Positions 44,750 through 54,543 are shown, counted from the first letter of the stretch. The stretch is 64,000 nt of DNA from Sphingomonas phyllosphaerae 5.2 (GCF_000419605.1 NZ_ATTI01000001.1:438001-502000); one strand, 5' to 3'. Translations and numbers: made by a program. The notes: a model not told the origin generated them from the letters alone.

Positions 44750-46476
44750 GCGCGTCGCACCGTCGCCACGAACGCCGTGCCCCCCAGCGGCGACGCGACG
44801 ATCTGCAGGCTGCCCTCGAACTGCACCATGATGTCGCGTGCGATCCCCAGGCCGAGTCCCAGTCCGTCGGGCTTGCCGGTCACGAACGGGCTGAACACGT
44901 CCTCGCCCAGCGCCGGGTCGATGCCCCCGCCGTTATCCGCCACGGTCACGCTCACCCATGTCCCTTCCTCATCCACCAGCAGTGCGATGCGTGGATCGTC
45001 GCGCCCGGCGACTGCGTCCAGCGCGTTGTTGAGCAGGTTGACCAGCACCTGTTCCAGCCGCACGCGCCCCGCGATCACCGCGGGTTGCCCGCGCGCCGGC
45101 CAATCCAGCGCGACGTTCGCGCCGCGCAGCCGGTCGCCGACCAGCAGCAGCGTACCCTCCAGCACCTCGTCGAGCGCCACCGGCTCGATCCGTCCGGTGC
45201 CGCGGCGTGCGAAGCGGCGCATCTCCTGCGTGATCGACCCGATCCGCGCGGTCAGCCCGACCGCGCTTTCCAGCGTCGCGCGCACGCGATCGAGCCGGCC
45301 ATGATCCAGGTGATGCTGCGCATTCTCGGCCAGCGTGCGGATCGTCGCGACCGGCTGGTTGATCTCGTGCGCCAGCCCGGCGGTGATCGATCCCAGCGAC
45401 GCGAGCCGGTTCGCCTGCGCCAGTTCCTCGCGCGCGGCACGGAAGCGCCGGTCGGCGTCGGCGCGGCGCTCCATCTCGGCGCTGAGCTCGGCAGTGCGCT
45501 CGGCGACCGCTTCCTTCAGTTCCTCGCGCACCGCCGCGCCGCGCGCCGCGCGGCTCGCGCGCCACACCAGCAACGCGGCCAGCAGCACCAGCACCAGCAC
45601 CAGCGTCGCGGTGGCCAGCCGCGCCAGCCCGGTCGCCTCGCGCAGCGCACGTGCGATCGACACCGTGCGCACCAGTCGCCAGCCGGGTACGTCGAGCGTT
45701 GTCGCGACCATCAACAGGGTCGGATCGGCGCCCGGCCGGAAAGACGTCGGCGGCAGCGGTTCGTCGCCGAACTGCCCGCTGGCCCGGATCGCGGCGCGCG
45801 TCGCGGGCGACAGCGGGTAGAGCGTGCGCAACCGCTCGCGCCGGTCGGTCGTGGCCAGCACGATGCCGCGCGCATCGCTCAGCAACGTAACGCCGGGATC
45901 GTTGGCCCAGGCGCGCGCCACCGCCTCGAACTCCACCTTTACCACCACCACGCCGAGCGGCCCGCGCGAGCCGTCGATCCGCCGCGCCATGAACAGCCCG
46001 GGCCGGCCGCTGACGTTGCCCAGCGCGAAATATTCCGACGCCGCGTTGCGCATCGCCATCCGGAAATAGGGACGAAAACGATAGTCGTGCCCGACGAAGC
46101 TGTTCGGCGTTGCCGCGTTCGATGCCGCGACGGTCAGCCCGCGCGCGTCGATCGCATAGATCACCGCCGCGCCGGTCCGCGCGGCAAGCGGCGCCAGCTT
46201 CCGGTCGAGCCGCCGCGCCGCGCCCGCATCGGTGCCGCCGGTCAGCGCATCGCGCAGGTCGCCATATTCGCTCAGCACGATCGGCAGCAGCCGGTATTTG
46301 GCCAGTTCGCTGTCGAGCAGCCGCGCCTGTTGCTGCGCGGTACGCAGTGCGGTGCCGCGTGCCTCCTCGCGGGCGTGACGGACCGTCCACGACGCGGCCG
46401 CGAGATAGAAGAGCGTCGCGATCGCCACGATCGCCAGCGGCGTCAACAGCCGGGCGTGGCGACGAAGCAGCGACAT
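44746..46476 (-). CDS. dctB: DctB-like sensor histidine kinase
   Basis: A 576-residue membrane kinase. A helix lies at about 10-28, then a periplasmic double-PDC sensor whose HDYRFRPYF at 130-138 matches the ligand-pocket RxYF block of DctB sensors for C4-dicarboxylates. A second helix is at about 287-306, then a coiled coil, then the H-box His370 in LAHEINQP and an ATPase domain ending near VADNGGGIDPALGEDVFSPF. The ATG at 46476 is preferred; the frame opens at 46512. Ligand recognition by a dicarboxylate or related organic acid is inferred from that motif and from the neighbouring transporter. Confidence 0.9.
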   Translation of the reverse strand: MSLLRRHARLLTPLAIVAIATLFYLAAASWTVRHAREEARGTALRTAQQQARLLDSELAKYRLLPIVLSEYGDLRDALTGGTDAGAARRLDRKLAPLAARTGAAVIYAIDARGLTVAASNAATPNSFVGHDYRFRPYFRMAMRNAASEYFALGNVSGRPGLFMARRIDGSRGPLGVVVVKVEFEAVARAWANDPGVTLLSDARGIVLATTDRRERLRTLYPLSPATRAAIRASGQFGDEPLPPTSFRPGADPTLLMVATTLDVPGWRLVRTVSIARALREATGLARLATATLVLVLVLLAALLVWRASRAARGAAVREELKEAVAERTAELSAEMERRADADRRFRAAREELAQANRLASLGSITAGLAHEINQPVATIRTLAENAQHHLDHGRLDRVRATLESAVGLTARIGSITQEMRRFARRGTGRIEPVALDEVLEGTLLLVGDRLRGANVALDWPARGQPAVIAGRVRLEQVLVNLLNNALDAVAGRDDPRIALLVDEEGTWVSVTVADNGGGIDPALGEDVFSPFVTGKPDGLGLGLGIARDIMVQFEGSLQIVASPLGGTAFVATVRRA

Positions 46477-46670
46477 GCGTGCGGAATATCGCACCCGCGG
46501 CTGCGAAGTCACGCAGGATTTCGCGACCGCCGAACTGATCCACAGCAGAACCGCCTATAGAGTTTCGAGTTGATTCATCGTTTTACCCTATCGGCACAGC
46601 GACTTTTTGCGATCGCGCCCGTCCGCGTCATGCTGCGGACAAGCCGAGAGACACGGCAAGAGAGGACTGA
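46477..46670. promoter_or_regulatory. Divergent control region between dctB and the outer-membrane channel gene
   Basis: The 194 bases separating the two divergent units must hold both promoters. An imperfect inverted repeat GCGAA...TTCGC with a 13-base spacer lies near 46512-46534 and could be a regulator site. AGAGAGGA just before the ATG at 46671 is a good ribosome site. No confident -35/-10 or -24/-12 element was seen. Confidence 0.35.
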
Positions 46671-48215
46671 ATGTACAAGGATTTCAACGCGGCGCGCGGC
46701 GCCAAGGCAGCCGGGCGCACCATCGCCGTTCGCGCGCTGCTGCTGGGCGGCTCGCTGCTCGTCGCGGTGCCGGCGCTTGCTGCGCCGCTTGATCCTGTCG
46801 CCCCGCAGATGACCGGGACGAAGGAGGCTCCGGCCACGCCGTCCGTCGTCGGCTATCCCGCGATCGGCAACGGCGAGGGGACCCTGTCGGGCAAGTACAA
46901 TGTCTCGCGCTGGGCCGAGGACTGGCGCGCGATGCGCGATCCGGCCAGGCGCGACGATCCGCTCGACCGGCTGAAATACCTGCCGCTGACGCAGGAAGGC
47001 GACGTGTACCTGACGCTGTCGGGCGAATTTCGCTATCGCGTGCAGGAAACCACCAACCCGGACCTGCGCGACCGCGCCGCGCAGCGGCAGGAGCGGACGC
47101 GGATCTTCGCGGGCGCCGATCTGCATCTCGGCGAGCACGTCCGCTTCTACGGCGAGCTGGCACATGCCGGCTTGTCCGGCGTCAATCTCGGCGCACCGGG
47201 CGCCAATTTGCGCAACACGCTGACGCTGCAACAGGGCTTCGGCGAGGTGAAGGGGCAAATCGGCGGCGCCGAAATCGGCGTCCGCGGCGGCCGGCAGGAA
47301 TTCACCGACGGTCCCAATCTGTTGATGGCGGTGCGCGACGACCCCACGCTGCACTTCGTCCTCGACGGCGTGCGTGGCTATGTCCGCGGCAAGCGCCTGC
47401 GTGCCGACGTGTTCGACCTCAACTTCGTGAATTACGGCCGTGAGGGGCTGGGCGACGACCGTACGGACGGCGCGCGGCGGTTCAGCGGCGTGACGTTCGG
47501 CTATGTCGTGCCCAACGACTTCCTCGGCACGTCGAAGCTGTTCTTCGATCCGTTCGTCTGGCGGCTGCGCAACCGGGCCGCGGCCTGGGGGCGGCAGACC
47601 GCGCGCGAGGAGCGGATGTTCTACGGCCTGCACCTGTACGGCGACGTCGATCGCGCGACGATCGACTGGACCGTCAACTATCAGGCCGGCGACTTCGGCG
47701 ATCGCAAGATCAGCGCGTGGCAGGCGTTCCTGGCGCAGACATGGCGCATCGCCAAATCGGCCGGCGCGCCGCGCGTCGGCGTCCACGTCGATTATGGCAG
47801 CGGCGGCGGCGCTGCCAGCGGGCAGGGTTCGGTGCGCACGGCGAGCGGGTTGTACGGCAACAACATCTATTACAGCTATCAGGGCTTCCTGACGCCGACC
47901 AACCTGATGGCGATCTCGCCCAACGTCACGGTGCAACCGGTCAAGAACCTGCGCGTCACCGGCGAATACACGATGGCGTGGCGCCCGAACGTGGGCGAGG
48001 CGGTCTATCGTGCCTCCGGCGCTCCCTTTGCGGGGACGCAGAACGTGGGCGGCAAGCACGTCGCGGACCTGATCCGCGCGCAGGCGATCTGGTCGGTGAC
48101 GCCGCGGATCTCGTTGACCGGGCGTTACGAACACATGATGGTGAAGGACGCGCTGTCGAACGCCGGCTACAAGAACTCGGATTTCCTGGCGGGCTGGATC
48201 AGCCTGAGATTCTAG
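46671..48215 (+). CDS. Alginate-export-family outer-membrane channel
   Basis: A 514-residue protein with a long signal peptide (AVRALLLGGSLLVAVPALAAP) and a beta-barrel body of the Alginate_exp family. Marks are LTLSGEFRYRVQ, ERTRIFAGADLHLGEHVRFYGEL, GGRQEFTDGPNLL and a terminal GWISLRF, ending in an aromatic as barrels do. In this family are alginate exporters and, in sphingomonads, channels that take in organic acids or other small solutes. Here the transporter behind it (25 bases apart) and the DctB/DctD pair argue for uptake rather than alginate export. Confidence 0.85.
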   Translation: MYKDFNAARGAKAAGRTIAVRALLLGGSLLVAVPALAAPLDPVAPQMTGTKEAPATPSVVGYPAIGNGEGTLSGKYNVSRWAEDWRAMRDPARRDDPLDRLKYLPLTQEGDVYLTLSGEFRYRVQETTNPDLRDRAAQRQERTRIFAGADLHLGEHVRFYGELAHAGLSGVNLGAPGANLRNTLTLQQGFGEVKGQIGGAEIGVRGGRQEFTDGPNLLMAVRDDPTLHFVLDGVRGYVRGKRLRADVFDLNFVNYGREGLGDDRTDGARRFSGVTFGYVVPNDFLGTSKLFFDPFVWRLRNRAAAWGRQTAREERMFYGLHLYGDVDRATIDWTVNYQAGDFGDRKISAWQAFLAQTWRIAKSAGAPRVGVHVDYGSGGGAASGQGSVRTASGLYGNNIYYSYQGFLTPTNLMAISPNVTVQPVKNLRVTGEYTMAWRPNVGEAVYRASGAPFAGTQNVGGKHVADLIRAQAIWSVTPRISLTGRYEHMMVKDALSNAGYKNSDFLAGWISLRF

Positions 48216-48239
48216 GAACATGAAGCAAGGGAGAGATAC

Positions 48240-49526
48240 ATGGCGAGTGCGCCCGACAACGGGAGCCGGTTGAAGTCCATCATCGGTGGCTCGACCGGCA
48301 ATTTGGTCGAATGGTTCGACTGGTACGTCTACTCGGCGTTCACGCTGTATTTCGCACCGCACTTCTTCCCGTCCGATGATCCGACCGCGCAGCTGCTCAG
48401 CGCCGCGGCGGTCTTCGCGGTCGGCTTCGTCATGCGGCCGATCGGCGCATGGATCATGGGCATCTACGCCGATCGCAAGGGCCGCAAGGCGGGGCTGACC
48501 TTGTCGGTGACGCTGATGTGCCTCGGTTCGCTCATCATCGCCTGCACGCCCAGCTACGCGACGATCGGCATCTTCGCACCGGCATTGCTGGTGCTCGCGC
48601 GGTTGATGCAGGGCCTGTCGGTCGGCGGCGAATATGGCGCCAGCGCGACGTACCTCTCCGAGATGGCCGGCAAGTCGCGACGCGGCTTCTTCTCCGCGTT
48701 TCAGTACGTCACCTTGATCTCCGGCCAGTTGCTCGCGATCATGCTGCTGCTGATCCTGCAATCGGTGATGGACAAGCCCGCGCTGGAGGAATGGGGCTGG
48801 CGCATTCCGTTCGTGATCGGCGCGTTGCTGGCGGTGGTGGTCTTCTACCTGCGCCGCGGGCTGGCCGAGACGAACAGCTTCAAGAACGCGCATGCCGGTG
48901 ATGCGCCGAAGTCGGGCTTCCTGATGCTCCTGAAGCATCACCCGCGCGAAACGGCGCTGGTGATGCTGCTCACCGCCGGCGGCACGCTCGCCTTCTATGC
49001 CTATTCGATCTACATGCAGAAGTTCCTGGTCAACACGTCCGGCTTCTCGAAGGAAGTCGCGACGCAGATCAACGCGGTGACCCTGTTCATCTTCATGCTG
49101 TTGCAGCCGGTCGCGGGCGGCCTGTCGGACAGGATCGGGCGCAAGCCGTTGATGATCGCCTTCGGCGTGGCGGGCGTGCTGTTCACCTACCCGATCTTCT
49201 CGGCGCTGGAGCATACCCGCGATGCCACGACCGCCGGGCTGCTCGTGATGGCGGCGCTGATCATCGTCACGGGCTACACCTCGATCAACGCGGTGGTGAA
49301 GGCCGAGCTGTTCCCCGCGCACATCCGCGCGCTGGGTGTCGCGCTGCCCTATGCGCTGGCCAACACGATCTTCGGCGGCACCGCCGAATATGTCGCGCTG
49401 CGCTTCAAGAAGGGCGGCTGGGAGCAGGGCTTCTACTGGTACGTCACGGTGATGATCGGCATCTCGCTGATCGTATACCTGCGGATGCGCGACACCGGGC
49501 GCGACAGCCTCATCAGCGAGGATTGA
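48240..49526 (+). CDS. MHS-type major facilitator, organic-acid/proton symporter
   Basis: A 428-residue 12-helix transporter of the metabolite:H+ symporter family, close to the alpha-ketoglutarate permease KgtP. Signature segments: NLVEWFDWYVYSAF near the start, DRKGRKAGLTLSV between helices 2 and 3, GLSVGGEYGASATYLSEMAG, and DRIGRKPLMIAFG between helices 8 and 9. It would carry a dicarboxylate or alpha-ketoacid through the inner membrane. With the outer-membrane channel upstream and the DctB-like sensor, it forms a complete uptake unit. Substrate is inferred, not proven. Confidence 0.87.
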   Translation: MASAPDNGSRLKSIIGGSTGNLVEWFDWYVYSAFTLYFAPHFFPSDDPTAQLLSAAAVFAVGFVMRPIGAWIMGIYADRKGRKAGLTLSVTLMCLGSLIIACTPSYATIGIFAPALLVLARLMQGLSVGGEYGASATYLSEMAGKSRRGFFSAFQYVTLISGQLLAIMLLLILQSVMDKPALEEWGWRIPFVIGALLAVVVFYLRRGLAETNSFKNAHAGDAPKSGFLMLLKHHPRETALVMLLTAGGTLAFYAYSIYMQKFLVNTSGFSKEVATQINAVTLFIFMLLQPVAGGLSDRIGRKPLMIAFGVAGVLFTYPIFSALEHTRDATTAGLLVMAALIIVTGYTSINAVVKAELFPAHIRALGVALPYALANTIFGGTAEYVALRFKKGGWEQGFYWYVTVMIGISLIVYLRMRDTGRDSLISED

Positions 49527-49545
49527 GGGGGCACTGACCGCCGGC

Positions 49546-49565
49546 GTCCCTGCGAAGGCAGGGAC
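49546..49565 (+). terminator. Hairpin after the MHS transporter
   Basis: GTCCCTGC (49546-49553) pairs with GCAGGGAC (49558-49565) around GAAG, 20 bases after the stop. No T-run follows. The hairpin looks like one of the small dispersed GTCCCTGC-type stems common in sphingomonad intergenic DNA, and by position it could end transcription. The rest of the 228-base gap before the M3 peptidase gene holds no gene. Confidence 0.5.
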
Positions 49566-49754
49566 CCATAATGGTCAGGTGGCGGGCCTCGTCCGGCCCG
49601 CGCCGTCGCTGCGAGCGTGGGGATGCGGTCCGGGCCGTCCTGGTCCAGCCCCCGATCGCCTCGCTGTGTGCGCCACGACGGTCGGTACGTCTTCTCCCTC
49701 CAAAGGCGGTGACGGAGGTTTTCCTGCGGGCTTCGCAGCGCTACATCCCCGCGC

Positions 49755-51791
49755 ATGACCGATACGCTGCTCGATCCGCTCGTCCTTCCCGACTTTCCGG
49801 CGCTCGCTCCCGAGGCGATCGCGCCCGCGCTCGACGCCGCGATCGCGCGCCATGCCGAGGCGGTGGCGAGCGTCACCCGCGACCGTCCGACCACCTTCGA
49901 TCAGGCATGGCTCCCGCTCGAGCGCGCCGAGGCGGCGGTCGACGCATTGTGGTCGGCGGTGTCGCACCTGCGCGGCGTCGCCGACACGCCCGAGCTGCGC
50001 GCCGCGCACGCCGCCGGGCAGGAGAAGCTCGTGCAGCATTTCATGGCGGTCGCGCAGGATCGTGACCTCTACGATGTGCTGACCGCGCTGGAAGCCGCGC
50101 CCGCCTTCGCCGATCTGCCACAGGCCGACCGTGTCGCGGTCGAACATGCGGTGCGCGATTTCCGGCTCGCCGGCGTCGCGCTCGACGACGACGATCGCGC
50201 GCGCTTCGCGGCGATCTCGGTCGAGCTGTCGGCATTGTCGACCGAATTCGGCAGCGCGGTGCTCGACGCGACCGATGCCTGGACGTGCCACATAGCGGAC
50301 GAGGCGCGGCTGGCCGGCATCTCCGCGCCCGACAAGGCGATGTTCGCCGCCGCGGCGCACGCCAAGGGGCTGGATGGCTGGCTGGTCACGCTCCAGCAGC
50401 CGAGCGTCAGCGCGGTGCTGACCTTTGCGGAGGACCGCGAGCTGCGCGCCGATGTCTATCGCGCTTATGGCACGCGCGCCTCGGATCAGGGGCCGAACGC
50501 CGGCACCTACGACAACGGCCCGCGGATCGCGCGCATTCTGGCGCTGCGGCGGGAGGCGGCGCAGCTGCTCGGTTTCACCGATCCGGTCGCGCTGTCGCTC
50601 GAAACGAAGATGGCGCCCAACGCCGGCGAGGTGCTCGCCTTCCTGCGCGATCTCGGCCACCGCGCGCGCCCCGCGGCCGAACGCGATCTGGCGGGATTGC
50701 GCGCCTTCGCCGCCGCCGAACTCGCGATCGCCGACCTGCAGCCGTGGGACGCCGGCTTCGCCGCCAACCGGCTGCGGCAGGCGCGCTATTCCGTCGATGA
50801 GCAGGAGGTGCGCGGCTATTTCCCGGTCGAGCGCGTCACGGCCGGCTGGCAGGCGCTGCTCGGGCAGTTGTTCGGGCTGACGCTCACGCGGCGGGACGAC
50901 GTGCCGCTCTACCACGCGGATGCGCATTACTACGATGTCGCCGACGATGGCGGGGAGGTGTTCGCGGGGCTGTACCTCGATCTCCATGCCCGGCCCGGCA
51001 AGCGCGGCGGCGCGTGGATGGCGCAGGCGCGGCCGCGGCTGCGCGACGGCAACAACGTCCGCGTGCCGGTCGCCTATCTCGTCTGCAACTTCGCGCCGCG
51101 CGGCGACCACCAGCCGTCGCTGCTGAGCCACAGCGATGTCGTGACGTTGCTCCACGAAACCGGCCATTGCCTCCATCATCTGTTCACGCGCGTCGATCGC
51201 CCGTCGATCGCGGGGACCAGCGGGTTCGAGTGGGACGCGGTGGAGCTGCCCAGCCAGCTGATGGAGGATTTCGCCTGGGACCGCGCGGTGCTGACCGCGA
51301 TGTCGGGGCATCATGAAACGGGCGCGCCGTTGCCGCCGGAACTGTTCGACCGCATGGTCGCGGCGCGACGTTTCCAGTCGGGGATGTTCATCGTCCGCCA
51401 GCTCGAATTCGCGCTGTTCGACCTGCTGCTCCATCTCGGCACGATGGGCAGCGATCCGATGGAGGTGATCGGCGCGGTGCGCAACGAGGTGGCGGTGATC
51501 CGCCCGCCCGAATGGCACCGCTTCCCGCACGCGTTCAGCCATGTCTTCGCGGGCGGTTACGCGTCGGGCTATTACAGCTATCTCTGGGCCGAGGTGCTGG
51601 CGGCGGACGGCTTCGGGCGCTTTGCCGAAAACGGGCTGATCGATCGCGCCACCGGCACCGCGCTGCGCGATGAGGTGCTGGCGCGCGGCGCGACCCGCCC
51701 GGCGGCGGACAGCTTCCGCGCGTTCCGCGGCCGCGATGCGGATCCCACCGCGATGCTGGTGCGCCACGGCCTGTTGGAGGAGGCGCGGTGA
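49755..51791 (+). CDS. M3-family oligopeptidase
   Basis: A 678-residue zinc metallopeptidase of the oligopeptidase A / dipeptidyl carboxypeptidase (M3) family. The zinc site HETGH is at 467-471 inside LLHETGHCLHHLF, with FEWDAVELPSQLMEDF after it as in the family. It has no signal peptide, so it is cytoplasmic and degrades short peptides, including signal-peptide remnants. The stop overlaps the next gene in a GTGA, which couples peptide breakdown with amino-acid catabolic enzymes. Confidence 0.92.
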   Translation: MTDTLLDPLVLPDFPALAPEAIAPALDAAIARHAEAVASVTRDRPTTFDQAWLPLERAEAAVDALWSAVSHLRGVADTPELRAAHAAGQEKLVQHFMAVAQDRDLYDVLTALEAAPAFADLPQADRVAVEHAVRDFRLAGVALDDDDRARFAAISVELSALSTEFGSAVLDATDAWTCHIADEARLAGISAPDKAMFAAAAHAKGLDGWLVTLQQPSVSAVLTFAEDRELRADVYRAYGTRASDQGPNAGTYDNGPRIARILALRREAAQLLGFTDPVALSLETKMAPNAGEVLAFLRDLGHRARPAAERDLAGLRAFAAAELAIADLQPWDAGFAANRLRQARYSVDEQEVRGYFPVERVTAGWQALLGQLFGLTLTRRDDVPLYHADAHYYDVADDGGEVFAGLYLDLHARPGKRGGAWMAQARPRLRDGNNVRVPVAYLVCNFAPRGDHQPSLLSHSDVVTLLHETGHCLHHLFTRVDRPSIAGTSGFEWDAVELPSQLMEDFAWDRAVLTAMSGHHETGAPLPPELFDRMVAARRFQSGMFIVRQLEFALFDLLLHLGTMGSDPMEVIGAVRNEVAVIRPPEWHRFPHAFSHVFAGGYASGYYSYLWAEVLAADGFGRFAENGLIDRATGTALRDEVLARGATRPAADSFRAFRGRDADPTAMLVRHGLLEEAR

Positions 51792-52270
51792 GCATCCTGA
51801 TCCTCACCACCGGTGGCACGATCGACAAGCTCTATTTCGATGCGCTCAGCGAATATCAGATCGGTGACAGCGTGGTCGACCGGCTGCTGAAGACCGCGCG
51901 GGTCGCCATGCCGTTTCGGGTGCACGAACTGCTCCGAAAAGACAGTCTGGAGCTCACCGACGCGGACCGGAACGCGATTTTACGCGCCGTTTGCGACACC
52001 GACGAGCACCGGATCGTCATTACGCACGGCACCGACACGATGACGGAGACCGCTAACGTGCTGGCGGGCAAGACCGGCAAGACGATCGTGCTGGTCGGCG
52101 CGCTCGCCCCGGCACGCTTCGCCGACAGCGACGCCAGCTTCAATCTCGGCATGGCTTTCGCCACCGCGCAGGTGGCCGGGCCGGGGGTTTGGATCGCGAT
52201 GAACGGCACGATCTTCGACGGCACGAAGGTGCGAAAGGATCGCACGATCAATAGCTTCGTGCCCGCATGA
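51788..52270 (+). CDS. Short single-domain L-asparaginase-like protein
   Basis: A 160-residue protein equal to the N-terminal domain of bacterial asparaginases. It has [10 protein letters not shown] at 7-16, with the nucleophile-type Thr in TGGTI, and the second threonine motif [11 protein letters not shown] near 79. Full-length enzymes run to about 330 residues, with a second domain completing the active site in the dimer. The short form is a known family whose activity is poorly defined. It starts with a GTG overlapping the M3 gene and its stop overlaps the next gene by four bases. Confidence 0.82.
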   Translation: MSILILTTGGTIDKLYFDALSEYQIGDSVVDRLLKTARVAMPFRVHELLRKDSLELTDADRNAILRAVCDTDEHRIVITHGTDTMTETANVLAGKTGKTIVLVGALAPARFADSDASFNLGMAFATAQVAGPGVWIAMNGTIFDGTKVRKDRTINSFVPA

Positions 52271-53316
52271 CCCGCACGTGGCTGGCCGAGGCGGTCCGCC
52301 GTATCGAGGCGGATTACAACCGCAGCGCCGACACGCACTTGATCCAGGTCGATCTGCCGCATCATGACGGCATCCAGCTATATCTGAAGGACGAAAGCAG
52401 CCACCCGACCGGCAGCCTGAAGCACCGCCTTGCACGCTCGCTGTTCCTGTACGCGCTGTGCAACGAGTGGATCGGGCCGGACACCTGCGTGATCGAGGCG
52501 TCGTCGGGGTCGACCGCGGTCAGCGAGGCATATTTCGCGAAGATGTTGGGGCTGCGTTTTATCGCGGTCGTTCCGGCCCTTACCGCCGCGCCGAAGCTGG
52601 ACGCGATCCGGTTTCACGGCGGCGAGATCCACGCGATCGACGACCCGCGCACCGTCTACGACGTCGCGCACCGGCTCGCGCGCGAAACCGGCGGACATTA
52701 CCTCGACCAGTTCACTTATGCCGAGCGTGCGACGGACTGGCGCGGTAACAACAACATCGCCGAAAGCATCTTCGCCCAGATGGCGGAGGAGGAGCATCCC
52801 GTGCCCGCGTGGATCGTATGCGGGGCGGGCACCGGCGGGACATCTGCGACGATCGGCCGCTTCATCCGCTATCGCCGTCACGCGACACGGCTCTGCGTCG
52901 CCGATCCGGTGAACTCGATCTTCCACCGTCATTATGACGACCGCGCGGCGGTGGCGCTGCCGGAAGGGTGCGCGTCGCGGATCGAGGGCATCGGCCGCCC
53001 ACGCGTCGAGCCGAGCTTCGTGCCCGGCGTGATCGACCGGATGATCGCCGTCGAGGACGGAGACAGCCTGGGCGCGATGCGCGCGCTGGGCGGCGTGCTG
53101 GGGCGGCGCGTCGGAGGGTCGACCGGGACGAACCTGTGGGCGTGTGCGCAGTTGATCCGCGAGATGGCGACGGCGGGCGAGCGCGGCAGCATCGTGACGC
53201 TGCTGTGCGACGGCGGCGACCGCTACGGCTGCACCTATCACGACGATACCTGGCTGGCGGACAGCGGGTTGGCGTGGCAGCGCGCCGATGCCGAGATGGC
53301 CGCGTTGCTGGCATAG
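52267..53316 (+). CDS. PLP-dependent cysteine synthase-family protein (Cds1-like)
   Basis: A 349-residue fold-type II PLP enzyme. Lys52 in HPTGSLKHR forms the Schiff base, [15 protein letters not shown] binds the phosphate region, and [15 protein letters not shown] is the glycine-rich PLP-phosphate loop. This pattern is nearer to the cysteine desulfhydrase Cds1 group than to CysK, because the usual T-G-N-T-G is replaced by S-S-G-S-T. It may split cysteine to pyruvate, sulfide and ammonia. The ATGA overlap with the asparaginase-like gene and the M3 peptidase upstream suggest a peptide/amino-acid catabolic operon. Confidence 0.82.
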   Translation: MTRTWLAEAVRRIEADYNRSADTHLIQVDLPHHDGIQLYLKDESSHPTGSLKHRLARSLFLYALCNEWIGPDTCVIEASSGSTAVSEAYFAKMLGLRFIAVVPALTAAPKLDAIRFHGGEIHAIDDPRTVYDVAHRLARETGGHYLDQFTYAERATDWRGNNNIAESIFAQMAEEEHPVPAWIVCGAGTGGTSATIGRFIRYRRHATRLCVADPVNSIFHRHYDDRAAVALPEGCASRIEGIGRPRVEPSFVPGVIDRMIAVEDGDSLGAMRALGGVLGRRVGGSTGTNLWACAQLIREMATAGERGSIVTLLCDGGDRYGCTYHDDTWLADSGLAWQRADAEMAALLA

Positions 53317-53392
53317 ATCGGGTCGCCCATCCAGATCAATCTGCGGCCTTTACGGCTTCCCCGCACCCGCCCCATGGGTTAACAGCCGCGGC

Positions 53393-53854
53393 ATGACGGC
53401 GGTGGATCAACCCGCGCAGGGACGTTTCGAGGGGAACATGCACCTCTTCGCGCTGCGCGTCTATTTCGAGGATACCGACCTGTCGGGCGTGGTCTATCAC
53501 GCCAACTATCTGCGTTACATGGAGCGCGCCCGCTCGGACATGCTGCGTGCCGGCGGAATCGACCAGCGTGCGCATTTCGAAGGCGGCGGCGGCGCTTACG
53601 CGATCACCGACCTCGCAATCGGCTATCGCGCGCCGGCGCGGCTCGACGATGCACTGCTGATCGAGAGCCGCGTCGTGCGGATCCGTGCTGCCAGCGTCGT
53701 CATTCATCAGACAGTCAGGCGCGGCGAGGAAATGCTGGCGCAAGCGACCGTTACCGCGGCACTGGTCGGTCCGGACGGCCGTCCGCGTCGCCAGCCCGCG
53801 GCCTGGGTCGACACATTCCGCCGTCTCGCGTCATTGGGGGAAGACACGCCGTGA
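53393..53854 (+). CDS. ybgC: Tol-Pal-associated acyl-CoA thioesterase
   Basis: A 153-residue hotdog-fold thioesterase. The family motif YFEDTDLSGVVYHANYLRYMERAR carries the catalytic Asp in D-T-D/x-x-G-V-V-Y-H (motif spans residues about 23-46). YbgC proteins hydrolyse acyl-CoAs or acyl-ACPs and are the usual first gene of the tol-pal operon. The ATG at 53393 is chosen; the frame is open further upstream but there it overlaps the previous gene. The stop overlaps tolQ in GTGA. Confidence 0.93.
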   Translation: MTAVDQPAQGRFEGNMHLFALRVYFEDTDLSGVVYHANYLRYMERARSDMLRAGGIDQRAHFEGGGGAYAITDLAIGYRAPARLDDALLIESRVVRIRAASVVIHQTVRRGEEMLAQATVTAALVGPDGRPRRQPAAWVDTFRRLASLGEDTP

Positions 53855-54543
53855 ATCCGATTTTGCAGACCGACGCGGCCACGCTGTCGCCAATTGCCTT
53901 GTTCCTCCAGGCCGACTGGGTCGTCAAGGCGGTGATGCTGGGGCTGCTGCTCGCCAGCATCTGGACCTGGGCGATCATCATCGGTTTCTGGCTGAAGCTG
54001 GGCCGTACCCGCCAGCGCACCGAAGCGTTCGAGCGCGATTTCTGGAAAGCCGAGGACATCGACGCCTTCTACAAGTCGCAGACGCATACCGACCTGCCGT
54101 CAGCGCGGGTGCTGAACGCGGGTGTCACGGAGTGGCGGCGCTCGACGCAGGGCCAGAAGATCGACCGCGACGGCACGCGCGATCGGCTGGCGACAGTCAT
54201 GGGCTCGGCGGTTGCGCGCGAGATCGACCAATTGTCGGATCGGCTGAACGTACTGGCGACGGTCGGATCGGTGGCGCCGTTCGTCGGATTGTTCGGCACC
54301 GTCTGGGGCATCATGCGCAGCTTCACCGCGATCGCGAGTCAGCAGAACACCAGCCTGTCGGTGGTCGCGCCCGGCATCGCCGAGGCGCTGTTCGCGACCG
54401 CGATCGGGCTGTTCGCGGCAATCCCCGCGGTGATCGCCTACAACCGCTTCAGCCACGCGATCAACCGCATCGAGGCGCGGCTGAACCGCTTTGCCGACGG
54501 CTTCCACGCCACGCTGTCGCGGCAGCTCGACGGCGAACGCTGA
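53851..54543 (+). CDS. tolQ: Tol-Pal system proton-channel protein TolQ
   Basis: A 230-residue inner-membrane protein of the MotA/TolQ/ExbB family. It has a first helix at about 25-47 (VVKAVMLGLLLASIWTWAIIIGF), a cytoplasmic loop, and the two conserved helices LATVGSVAPFVGLFGTVWGIM and IAEALFATAIGLFAAIPAVIAYN. With TolR it uses the proton gradient to move TolA during cell constriction. It starts at a GTG overlapping ybgC and ends in a TGATG overlap with tolR. Confidence 0.95.
   Translation: MNPILQTDAATLSPIALFLQADWVVKAVMLGLLLASIWTWAIIIGFWLKLGRTRQRTEAFERDFWKAEDIDAFYKSQTHTDLPSARVLNAGVTEWRRSTQGQKIDRDGTRDRLATVMGSAVAREIDQLSDRLNVLATVGSVAPFVGLFGTVWGIMRSFTAIASQQNTSLSVVAPGIAEALFATAIGLFAAIPAVIAYNRFSHAINRIEARLNRFADGFHATLSRQLDGER

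Noticed and set aside
46671..48215. True alginate exporter
   Set aside because: There are no alginate polymerase, epimerase or lyase genes around it. The DctB-like sensor and MHS symporter point to organic-acid uptake.
46575..49322. 915-codon minus-strand open frame
   Set aside because: It lies opposite the outer-membrane channel and MHS transporter, both well supported; no motifs are seen.
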